Below, piece after piece: positions 48,701-60,950 of a stretch of 64,000 nucleotides of DNA. The translations under genes were made by a program, and so were the position numbers. Origin of the DNA: Atherinomorus stipes (lineage: Eukaryota; Chordata; Actinopteri; Atheriniformes; Atherinidae); NCBI GenBank assembly GCA_023101725.1, contig JALJCO010001173.1, forward strand, positions 26,061 through 90,060. The letters run 5' to 3'. The number at the start of each line of letters is the position of its first letter. Position 1 is the stretch's first letter. Below the pieces are notes generated by a model. It saw only the letters and a program-made list of their open reading frames with translations, was not told the origin of the DNA and did not search any database.

Positions 48701-51315
48701 AACTTTTTTAAGCTTTAGTGCAATGTCAGAACATTCCAAATCTAACATTTCTGTTAATGACACCCAACAAATTGGAAGCGCATGAAATTATCTTTGACTT
48801 AATAATTTTAATAAGTTGTGTCAAGAAAAATAGCAAAAAAAAACCAAAAGTTTCAATTCGATTTTAGTGGTTTGGAGATTGTTTGACACAAAAATTTAAA
48901 TCACGATCAGCTTTCGATTAATTGCACAGCCCTAATTTATAAGCATCACGTGGCTTATATTAAAGATAAAATATACAACTATTATAACCGATTAAATCCA
49001 TGATCTTTCTGATTAATGCTCCCAGTGTAAAGTGAGAAAACAGTGTACCTCATCTGTGCCAGTCTCCTGGTGACGACCATGCCCACACTGGACAGTGTAG
49101 CTGACGTCACCTGGCCTGCATGAGAGAGGCCGTCCCGTGTCTTCACATATCTGAGTAAACAAAAGTGTTGTCATGTGTTACATAACAGGTGAGCAAGTAC
49201 AGTGGAGATAACGACGTAGGTAACAATTAGCTTATATACGTCAGCAGCTTCTGTCCATCTGCCTGCAGAAGATCCCTTGATCACCGTTTCAAACAAACAC
49301 TTCTGGCTGGCACTGGTGTTGCCTGCTAATACCACTGCTTCTTGTGCTAAGTCAGTCTGTACTGCTATTAACGGGGCACCGATCCCGTTTGATCTGGACA
49401 ATCCCATCACTTGTTTCTTGGAAGGAGTCTCTCTTTAACATGCGTGCAGGAAAAGATGCTGGGAAGCCCCTGTGCCACAAAACAGCTAGTATATTTACAT
49501 CTGGATAAGGCTGTAACATGATGAGTAAGACTCACACGCTGGAGTGGCTGATGTCCTCCAGAGCAGCAGAGGCTGAGAGATATCTGAAAAGACAGATCAT
49601 GCACAGGATGACGGATTATTGTGCTGACTTAAGAGGGCAGCCATGACAGTTGTCAGTGTGCGTTTTGTGGTTATGCAACCACGATATACTAACACAATGC
49701 ATGGCAGATGGAGTGGTCTGGTTTTCTTAAACCATTTGCAGATTTTTAACACAGAAAAATCTAACTACTGTGTTTGTGTCTCATTATTGTGAGGGTTTGA
49801 GTGCACCTACGGGGCTGAGGTCTGGACTTCCTGCCAGCTTTTGGATAGATTCTCTTTGATGTTACTGAGAGGACTCATTCCCAGCTGCCTCCTGATGTCT
49901 GCTGCATATTTTTCCTTAGCCAAAAGCACCTGTCTCAAAGTTTGAATTTCATCCTCTGTCTGTATGGAAATAAAGAACATATAATGATTAATTCAGCGTG
50001 AACACCAGTGAAAGATTTCCAAGATGCTGCCTCATCACACCGTGATAAACAATGCAAAAGAGTGGCATTGCCTTTGAAAGCTCAAAGCGTAGATTTTCTA
50101 AGTCATCCTCTCTCAGATCTGTATGTGAACATCCATTTCCAGTTATCCTTGTGGAGAAGTTAATAGACGGAGAAGCTCCACCAAAACCTTAAAAACAGAT
50201 TAGTGGAAAATATACAAAATTGATGTTAGTAGATGCAGATTTTGACACAAGAATAAATACGGAAGGTGAGATTACACTGTGTTGAAGATCAAATATAGAA
50301 TATGGATCTTTCTAAAGAAAGTACTGGATAGAATCCCAATTAAAACCTTCTGATCTATAGATCAAGATGAGCAGCACCTATGACTGTATGAAATACTAAA
50401 ATGTGTAAATGTTACTCTTCTTTTTAAAACATTACAACTTTATGTTAACGCCTGCAATTAATACTACACTTAATTTATAACGACTTAGTTATAATCTATA
50501 TGAAAGATATTTCACATGTAAGACATTTCTAAATGAACTAAAACATTATTTTCCGCATAGGATAAAAAAAAAAACCCTCATAACCAGGTGTTGATGCATC
50601 ATTGTAGTGATGGACAAACTAATCAAGCACTCAGTATTTTCTACTTTACACATGGTAAATATATTGTGACAGTAAAAGAAGTACACTTTAAAATAATTTT
50701 GCTGTTCTTCGAGGCTTTTTTTAAAAATCATTGAGCATGCAAATATATACTAATTTAATGTTTATTTTTACAGGGCCAAGTATTTGAAGCTTTCCCCTTT
50801 CCCATAGGAGCCCCTCATAATAACACACAACAATTTAACACGTAACGGAGCAATACAACACAAATGAAACAACATACAATAAAAATAAAAGGACATGCAC
50901 TACATTTCAGACGTTAAATCTGATTACAATCTAAATTAAATATTTAAAAATAGATTAATTACATGCATTAGCAGTACGTGTACGTAGAGCAAACTTTTTG
51001 TTGGTGTACGTTGATAACAAGTCGGGTATTTTCCGTGGTAATTCTTTGTTAATAGCAGTGCAGCTGATAATGTAAGTAAACATCGTTTGAGCAGTGGATT
51101 GTAAACAGGCATCGGAGCTGTCCTCGGTACTGAACTTCTTTCCGCATAGCTAACGAGCTAACGAGCTAGCCAGCTAACAGCTAACTTGTTGCGCGCGATG
51201 CTAACGTCAGCATAAACTCATGAAAACATGTAAGCTGCTCACTGCATGCAAGCATGTATATTAAACACATTTTCCCGCTTGGACGGCGTGAGTTTTTCTT
51301 ACCTTGTCGGCTCAT
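45745..51315 (-). CDS. tpd52l2: Tumor protein D52-like 2 (TPD52 family), 9 coding exons, 205 aa
   Basis: Minus-strand coding exons are 51315-51303, 50187-50072, 49959-49811, 49583-49536, 49150-49049, 47973-47947, 46112-46077, 45956-45908 and 45822-45745; phases close and the stop is TGA. The D52 coiled coil runs from about residue 30 (LENLRFELSKTEDEIQTLRQ) through AKEKYAADIRRQLGMSPLSN to ENLSKSWQEVQ. Then come KTRDGLSHAGQVTSATLSSV, two small cassette-like exons ending HTISVPAMR, and STFKSLEEVVGNVK. Family members form homo- and hetero-oligomers and act in vesicle trafficking. I chose L2 because the next gene upstream is dnajc5, as in human. The N-terminus (MSRQGFGGASPSINF) is unlike the mammalian one, and the core is divergent, so this may be a fast-evolving fish paralogue. 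Intron 2 appears to use a GC donor. Confidence 0.88.
46654..47783 (-). mobile_element. Harbinger (PIF) DNA transposon remnant in tpd52l2 intron 6
   Basis: A 16-bp inverted repeat, GGGCCTCATTCACCAA at 46,654-46,669 and its exact complement at 47,768-47,783, bounds 1,130 bp. Inside, on the minus strand around 47,425-47,220, the translation DGGHGLTLWLMTP then THQEVLFHIRSPIRSIGARH resembles the DGGYPL.PWLMTP region of Harbinger transposases. A Ser/acidic tail-like segment follows at about 47,150-47,080. The frame is short and degraded and no complete catalytic domain remains. No clear 3-bp target duplication is visible. Confidence 0.65.
48316..48934. mobile_element. MITE with TAGGGCTGC / GCAGCCCTA-type ends
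   Basis: The left end TAGGGCTGCTCGATAATGG and the right end CGATTAATTGCACAGCCCTA are imperfect inverted repeats spanning about 619 bp of very AT-rich sequence in tpd52l2 intron 5. The end pattern is common among teleost DNA-transposon MITEs. The target duplication is uncertain. Confidence 0.65.
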
Positions 51316-51610
51316 TGCTGCTTCGTTCACTTCGAAGTAGTTTTGGCAAGCTAGTTGTTATCGGCTGTCCATGCAGTCCTCAGAGCCTTGCAGGGGGCAG
51401 ACAGGATCAATGAGGCTATTATTGGGTTAGCTACTTTCACTCAACACGACATTTACCGCGAAGACCAGGATGGGAAAAGAAAAAAAAAGATGGTAAAATA
51501 AAATAAAACCGAAAAGAAGCGTGCACACAAAATCACACTAAAATTTCTTTGCATTTTAACGTTCAAGGTTTCTGACAAATACACAAAAATATACAAACAC
51601 AGCACTGAGT

Positions 51611-51770
<160 letters not shown>

Positions 51771-52439
51771 CAGACATGAATATATTACCCTTCCATTTCC
51801 ACATCCCAATGGATCACTTACTTTATTTCTGGACGTAATTCATGACACTCAAGTTCACCTTCCAGGCAAAAATTAAATCCAGTCAATTAAATACATCAAA
51901 ATAGGACATTTTAAGCAAATGACATGCAAAGCAATTGGTCACAGGGAGAAACAGAGTTTAAATTCTGTAGATGGGTTTTGAGTTTTAATTTTAAAAGCAG
52001 AAATGAATAAGTGTTACTGAGGTCAATATGAGAAACCTCATATGGGTGAAATAATATATGATATAGGCCTGTAATTACTTTTTAGAAAATGACAACTTGG
52101 TTCCTCAGAATAGAAATACTATGAGTAAATTGCAGCAGTTATTAAAGGCCTATAAGAGGCCAAAGCCAGGATGACCTACTTGTCATTCATATTTGGTGCA
52201 AAACATCTGTGATGATGATTACGGAAACCTCCTTTAACTTGCTGCACCTACTTTAACAGGACAACAGGATATACAGTACACTTAAAGTCCAAGTCTAACA
52301 CATTAACCATATAAACTAGACTAGAGTATTGTCTCCATCTGCTGGTAATGCAAGTTTAATGAAATGAATGAAAATAAAAGAAAAATTACTTCATTTATCC
52401 TGTTGAAGTAAGATTAAAAAAAGAAGAAGAAGAAAAAAA
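51771..52439. other. Intergenic DNA between the CTTT repeat and the L2 fragments
   Basis: AT-rich sequence with no recognised gene or element, ending in an A-rich AAGAAGAAG tract (52,418-52,442) that is probably part of the tail of the minus-strand L2 fragment. Confidence 0.5.
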
Positions 52440-52795
52440 AAAGAATTACAGTGTTAAAACCTTGTTCCAAAGGGTGATGGCTGCTGGTAGGATTGATCTC
52501 AAGTTTTTCTGTGTATTGCATGGGAGTTGAAGAAGCCTCTGACTGAACACTCTTTGTTGTTTCTTCCCTGTGTTGCGGATGTTGAGGATGCGAAGAATTG
52601 TCCATTATTTTCAGCAGGTTGTGCAGAATCTTGAACAGTCAGCTCGAGGGACTCCAGAGTTACTCCCAGCACAGAACCAGCTCTTGATCAGTTTCAGTCT
52701 TTTTAAGTCTGGTTCTGATGCTGCTGCCCCAGCAGATGGCTACAAAGCTGATTGTACTTTCCATTATGGAACATATGCAACATCTTGGTGCAGAC
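52440..52795 (-). mobile_element. L2 non-LTR retrotransposon fragment, minus strand
   Basis: Read on the minus strand, the fragment matches the + strand copy at about 53,380-53,700. Both share TCTGCTGGGGCAGCAGCATC, AGAACC, then a CTGGTTCTGTGCTG segment, followed by a (M)(E/D)(D/N)SSHP motif. It lacks the reverse-transcriptase core and is an isolated 3' piece. A 76-codon + strand frame in this interval is its antisense. Confidence 0.7.
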
Positions 52796-52859
52796 ATTAA
52801 ATGATCTTTAACTTCTTTGATAATACATTTTTTTAAATAATAATCTTTTTACGATTACC

Positions 52860-53835
52860 TAACAAACAGACCACAGTCTGTGAGACTGAAAGGTTTTGTG
52901 TCTGAGATGGTGGTCAGCTGCACTGGAGCACCACAAGGAACTGTACTCTCACCATTCCTCTTCACACTGTACATCTTAGACTTCCAGTACAACTCTGAGT
53001 CCTGTCATCTGCAGAAATACTTTGATGACTCTGCAGTTGTGGGGTGTATCAGTGATGGACAAGAAGCCGAGTACAGGGAACTGGTCAATCAGTTTGTGAA
53101 ATGGTGCGGTAACAATCAGCTCATCTTAAATACCAGCAACACTAAAGAGATGATTGTTGACTTCAGGAGGAGCAAGAATAAGCAGCATAGTCCTGTCTAC
53201 ATCGTGGAGGAGGAGGTGGTGGAGAATTACAAATACCTTGGAGTTCAGCTGGACAACAGACTCGACTGGAAATGCAACACTGACTACATCTACAAGAAAG
53301 GTCAGAGCAGACGCTACTGCTTAAGGAAGCTTAGATCATTCCACGTCTGATCCAAGATATTGTAGATCTTCTACAAGTCTGTTGTGGAAAGTGCAATTAG
53401 CTTTGCAGCATCTGCTGGGGCAGCAGCATCAGAACCAGAGACTTGAATAAACTAAACAAGCTGATCAAGAAAGCTGGTTCTGTGCTGAAGATAACTCTGG
53501 AGCCGCTGGAGCTGATCGTTCAGAAAAGAATGCTGCACAAGCTGATGAAGATGATGGAGGACTCTTCCCATCCTCTCCACAACACGGTGAAGAATCAACA
53601 GAGTGTGTTCAGTGGGAGGCTGCGTCAGGTTTGCTGTAGAATGGAGAGGTACAGAAATTCATTCCTACCAGCAGCATCACCCTGAAGAACAAGTCTAACT
53701 GATTTATGATTATTGCTGCACGGTTAGTTTTTATATTCTTGTTATGTTGTATATATGTTAGATTGTTAGAAAAGAGAGAGAGACAGCATTACAACATTGA
53801 ATTTCCCTCTTGGGATAAATAAAGTATTTTTCATT
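52860..53835 (+). pseudogene. 5'-truncated L2/Maui-like reverse transcriptase
   Basis: The open frame from 52,880 to 53,350 carries RT motifs in order: SCTGAPQGTVLSPFLFTLYI (motif B), then HLQKYFDDSAVVG (catalytic DD), NTSNTKEMIVDFRR, and YKYLGVQLDNRLDWK. A stop at 53,348 and a frame change follow, after which EDSSHPLHNTV and the family C-terminus can be read to about 53,690. The 3' end has GAATTTCCCTCTTGGGATAA followed by ATAAAGTA, the usual teleost L2 tail. It lacks the endonuclease and the 5' half of RT, so it is inactive. Confidence 0.85.
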
Positions 53836-55015
53836 TCAATTTCATTTTAAGAGAGATGGCTAGATTTAGGGAAATAATTAACTGATTACAGCTAAAGTGG
53901 TCATTTGATGTAAAATATTTGAAGTCTGTTCATAGCTGGAAGAGGGAAGTATTGGGAAGGAGTAGGTTTTTCTGTTCCAGACTCATAATTTATATTCTGT
54001 ATAATTACATTACAGCTGTAATCAACTGCACTAAATGTTTTTCTTTGTTCAAATCAGGCCTCGCTTATAAATGTAGCTGTGTGTCTCAATGGGACTGCCT
54101 GCATAAATGAAGTTTAAATTAAATAAAGATATAAAGCATATTTTGTGACAGCAAACTGTGATATTTTTCCTTTTTTTCATACTTCACACAAAACTTTGAT
54201 CCAAATCACAAGTTTTATCAGCCATTTAACTTTACATGCGCATCACATCTGTGGATTTTAGCACTTTGAGATCCTCTGCATAAATTGTGAACAGTTTGGA
54301 AAGACAATTATCACCCATGTAGGCAGGTGATGAGAGGATGCTGTGTGAACGCTGGGGATGGAGGGCAGGAAATCAGATTGTAGGGCTGATTTGTGATGTC
54401 ATGATGACTAAAAACCTTTTTATGTCAAAAGATGTCTCAAAGAATTAATTGCATTAAATATATAAGAAATAAGTTATCCTCTCTTTCCAGCACAGTTACT
54501 ATAGCCAAATTACTGTATCAAATATTTGAAAATGAATAAATGAAAAAATTGACCAAATAATAGAAATAGACCAAAAATATTTTTGTTATAGATTCAGTTT
54601 CATAAGACTTTAAAACTTGTAACTACAGAAGTAAAACCCTGGATTTCTGTTTGTTTTAGTGCTCATAATAAAATGATACAGTATGTCAATTATATCAGCA
54701 AGCAATGGATTTTTTCTAAACAAGACCCTTTATTTCTCTGAATGTACTCAAAGTGGAATATTGTTTGTATGTATATATATACTGTATATACACACACAAT
54801 TTTTGCCAGTCTGTTACTGTAAAAGATTATTAGTTGTTAAGGATTTGCCTCATTAAATAACAGTTTTCTAATTTTTTTAAAACTATTTATGCATAAATAA
54901 ATAACCAAAATCCTTAATATGCATTCTAATCCATCCAAATAATTAAACTGAGGGGAATTAAAGAAATAGAAAAAAATAAAACAGTTGTTTGATAAGGACA
55001 TGAGTCAAAATGTTG
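53836..55015. other. AT-rich intergenic region
   Basis: No gene is recognised. A weak retroelement-tail-like segment (TCTCAATGGGACTGCCTGCA, then AAATGAAG…AAATAAAG) lies at 54,085-54,130. A short TA/TG microsatellite (ATATATATACTGTATATACACACACA) lies near 54,773-54,798. Confidence 0.5.
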
Positions 55016-55022
55016 AGGAACA

Positions 55023-55028
55023 TTTATT
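55023..55028 (-). terminator. dnajc5: Candidate AATAAA polyadenylation signal of dnajc5
   Basis: TTTATT on the + strand gives AATAAA on the minus strand, about 2.07 kb beyond the dnajc5 stop. The interval 55,029-57,095 contains no other gene and is taken as a long 3' UTR, as is typical for DNAJC5. Nearer signals may also be used. Confidence 0.45.
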
Positions 55029-57095
55029 CAATAACAGCAAATCAATTCATTGATCCACTTGTTTTCTTCCAGACACACGATTACCATGCTACAACATAAA
55101 CGTTAAGGTTTATACTTTATATGGGCCAAGTGTATGTACAAGCGACCTTTACCATTAAATCATTCCTTGCAAAATTTAATGGTTACATTACAACACCATA
55201 CCAGTTGAAATGATAGGAATTCATCATCTGAAACATGACAGTATGAAATAAATAAAATTCCAAAAAATGCATCATATAACCATTTCACTATAGTTACACT
55301 ATATACTATGTAGTCTTTTAATGGAGTCATATCCTGATCATTGATCCATTATAATTTTTTAAACACACAGTGCATTCAACTTAGAACATTTACAGTAGCA
55401 TTTTTCAATATCTCAATGAAAAAGCCATGACAGGAACATCTATGTTTCATCAGTGGTTACAGGAAACATCATACAAGGGCCACAGAAGTCAACATCCATA
55501 CCATTAATAGCAGAGGGTGGGCTACAGGGGCTCACCAATTGTAAACCATTGAAACACATTATCAGCGGTTATGAAAAGATGGCAAAGATGTTCGTGGCAA
55601 TCTATGGCAAGTATGTGTGGCAATATATGCAAACTGAGTGGTATGAAAAATCTCTTTTTCTCAGAGCTGCCTGTGGCTCACACACGATATGCCCAACGAG
55701 ATTCTTACCCTACACGGATTCAAAAATGACAACGAGAAAAGATCACAGCATCAGACAAAATATCAGACTCATTGGACTTCAGTTTAAAACACATAAAAGT
55801 GATGACTAATAATCCTCCAGGATGAATATGACATGTTTTATTCCTTTTTCTTAAATTCACATCACATTAATTTAACTTATCAGCTTGTTTAAAGAAAGTC
55901 ATCCTCTGCACTGCAGCTGATTGGATCAGCCTTTTAGCAGCTCTGATCAGAGCCAGCTGGATTACCTGGTGCTCCTTGGCTTGATGTGGCACACAGAACT
56001 AAAATAAAAGCATAAAATAAAAAGAATAAAGAGCTCCTTTGAATCTTCATTTCTTGTGGTATTTTCGTCATTGTGATGAATAAAAAGAAAAGAAAGAAAA
56101 AGCCACAGCTCAGCTCAGGAGAATAAAAAGTCTACTAATGACAGCTAAAAATTTGAAATGGAGCTGCTGCTGATTTGACAATAAAAACTAAATGTTTCTG
56201 ATCTGTCACATCACTGAAACACTCAGTATCAAATTTGTAATGCTCATTACAAATCAATGTTAAAGTTTCAGTGAAAATGATTGAAATAACAGCCTGCTGC
56301 AACAAGACGGGGAAGGTGGTCCACATCCTGCGACGACAGGCTTTCTGTGGGGGAGAAAAGCCTGGACCAACCTGCAAGTAGTCTGTAAATAAAGCTGTTT
56401 ACCTTCACATGAAAAACACTCAAAAGGGGAGCGCACAGAAGACAAAGGCGTACTCTGGGTCTGATGATGGCAGGTAGTGTTTATATGTCGACTGCGAATC
56501 AGAAGTGCAAACTGTAAATATAGATGACAACTCAGTTCTTGTGGGTTTAATAATGGCACTGACTGACTCAGCCAGCAAATGCGTGTCTCCAACCAGCACC
56601 TCCCTGAGCCCTCACTCCTTCATTCTTCAGCATAAAATCTTGTGTAAACTTCACCACCTTCTTCTCCTTGTGAGCTGTAATCATCAGAATCTTACTGCAC
56701 ATACATTATGAGTCTCGCTAAGTAACAAATGTTGCCAAGGAGTAAAGAAAATCTGGAGACGATGTTTTCTGCACAGTGCATGCTACACTATGGGGAAGGG
56801 GGAAATTTGCCAGGCGACCTGTGTGGTTAAAGGCTAAGGAATACAAAAGAAGAAATAAAAGAGAAACAATCTTGTTGTTTCTCTTTTCTTCTTGTACCGG
56901 GGGGAGTACGATCAGGAAAGGGTGCAAGGGGACGTGACTTCATTAGTTCCTTTCGTAGGCCATGCTTACTAGTCCCTCTCCTCTGCATGGCTCTCTTTCT
57001 GAAGTGGAAAGATGGATTGCCTCTTTCTTTCATTTCACTGAAGTGGAGCAGGGAAGCAGGCAGGACCCCAGGCCGGGACTGACCGGAGTGGAAGG

Positions 57096-58775
<1,680 letters not shown>

Positions 58776-59984
58776 GATGTCTCACGTCCACAGGCTGGAC
58801 ACAGAGAGGAGAAATGTGAAAACAGCTTGGGCTGCAACCTCGTGCTTCATAAACCTGTTCATCAGGACAAAAACGCCTTCAACCGGAGAGAGGCCTGTGT
58901 GACAGAGCTGGACGCTCCTGGCTGCAGGCAGCAGCTAGTCCTGCTCGCTGTTAAACAACTGTGCTGACATGTGGCTCTGTGTGAAATATACAAATAGAAA
59001 TCCATGAGGGGCAAAATGCCACTGTTATAATTTCTTACTGTTAGAATAGATTTTTAGGGAGATTGCACCAGTGATAGTGTGGTAGGTGATTAGACATAGT
59101 GTGGCATCTTGGCAGGCCATTGATGCTTATGCTGCTTTAAGTAAATCAGAAACTGACATCCCTGCAGACAAACAGGGCAGGGTTGAAAGAAATGCTATTA
59201 AATAGGGCTTAAATCATTCTAAAGAACAATGCTGCCTATAAACGGGTGTCATCTCGACACAAATGAAAAACCACCAGTCTATTTAAAGCTCTCTTCCTCT
59301 TTATTATCCCACATTTTCACATAAAACTCAATTTTATTAAACCCGACTGTTACATTTCTTCCCTTTACAAATCGCAACCGGCTACAAATCGTTCACACGG
59401 CGGATTAAATACTACGAGAACGATGCTGGGAGCATAATCTCAGAGCAAGCATCATCAGCTGCACTGCTACAGCGCGCAGCATCCATGTTGGTTTGCTTCC
59501 TGGCCTGCTCTTGATGCAAGGCAGGGATGGATCGTCAGCATAAATTTTCAAGGGCAAGAGGCCAGATTTACAAAAGGAATGAGAATAGATGGAAGCGCAC
59601 GTGATGGCTCACCTTTCAGTCGGCTCAGATGCGCTGCAAAACGAACGATCCCGGCACGTTCTGGTTTTTGACGGTGTGGCGTGACTATGGCCGCATCTCG
59701 CACGTACCAGGACCCTCTCTGGCTCCCACTACACGACCATGGACAGCTGCAGCAGTCTGATGACTCCGCCCCCTGAAGCCCACGGAGACCCGACGTGCGC
59801 GTGCACCGAGAAATGACAAATGTGTGATGCTGCACGTGAAGAAAAAAAAAAAGGAGAAAAAGTGAGGAAAAAAAGGGTTTGTTTCAAGTTTTGGCATCTC
59901 AGAAGTAATCTAAAAAGTATTTTTCTTCAATAAGCTACTCGTTGCCAGAAATCAACACTTCAGTGGTACTTAGATATTGTGAAT

Positions 59985-60300
59985 TATTTATTTACTTATT
60001 TAATCTTTATTTAACCAGGCACAGACATTAAGAACAAGATTCTTATTTCCAATGCCGGTGCAGGCACCTGTAGGGCAAGTGGGGAAGGGGAACAAAAATA
60101 AAATAAAAATCAGCAAAACATTTAAACAATTTAAGACATCAAAAGAGGAGTTAAAATGTAACAAAACATTTACAGTTATTTTAAAAATCACCCTTAAATT
60201 GCGTGTAAAAAAAGAGACAGAAGTAAAAGCATCAAGTTTCAGAGATTTTTGTAAAAGTGTTCCAGTCATTTGAAGCTGCAGAAGAAAAGGACATTTGTCC
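59985..60300 (-). mobile_element. Non-LTR retrotransposon 3' tail, minus strand
   Basis: On the minus strand the sequence ends GTGCCTGGTTAAATAAAGAT followed by TAAATAAGTAAATAAATAA. It is the same family of tail as 21,100-21,231 but in the opposite orientation. Upstream sequence to about 60,300 may belong to the same insertion. Confidence 0.5.
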
Positions 60301-60429
60301 AAAGTGAGAGTTGGTTTTAGGGATTGTTACCATGATACTATGGAAGGACCATTTTATTTAAAGCCATGTTATTTATATCCTGAATGATTTAAAGAAAGCC
60401 AATCAACGAATCCTAAACTCTAATATTTA

Positions 60430-60950
60430 ATAATAAAGTGGCCACTTCATTCGGCCCACCTTGCTGGTACTTGGTGTCATAGATTAAACAAAGTATTAGA
60501 AACATTCCTCAGAGATTTTGCTCCATATCAGGTGTGCCTGACCTCTAACCTCAACGACAATGGCCAGACACCCCTGGATTAATCGGTTTGTCCATGAAAG
60601 ACAGGAAACAAAGGTGCTGTCATAAGTTCAGGAAGTAGTGGAGTTGTGCACAGAGCTCATTTTGGGAGATCTGGTGACAGTCTAGGCCATCGGAGTCCAG
60701 TGAACTCACTGTCATGTTCAAGTTGGAGATGATCTGAGCTTTGTGTCATGGGGCATTTTCCTGCTGGAAGTAGCAATCAGAAGATGCTACACTGTGGTCA
60801 TAAAGGGATGGACATGGTCATCAATAATACTGTGGTGTGGTGTGGTGGTTAAATGATGTTCGGATGGTACTAAGGGGACCAAAGCGGGGCAAGAAAATCT
60901 CACCACATCATCAGACCACCAGTAGCCTCACCCACTCCAAATAACCTAAC
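60430..60950 (-). pseudogene. Decayed Tc1-like transposase
   Basis: The minus-strand translation shows fragments of the common fish Tc1/mariner DDE transposase. They are a GPLSTI-like segment, PCPSLYDHSVASSD and then CYFQQENAPHDTK (the family has a Y.QQDNAPCH motif), and farther on a SEECF-like end. Stops and frameshifts occur throughout, and the region coding the N-terminal DNA-binding domain is missing. It is a fossil with no expected activity. Confidence 0.6.

Noticed and set aside
52570..52800. 76-codon + strand open frame
   Set aside because: Antisense of an L2 retrotransposon 3' fragment that matches the + strand copy at 53,380-53,700.
55453..55809. 118-codon + strand open frame
   Set aside because: Lies in the presumed dnajc5 3' UTR on the opposite strand, with no splice partners or recognisable motif.
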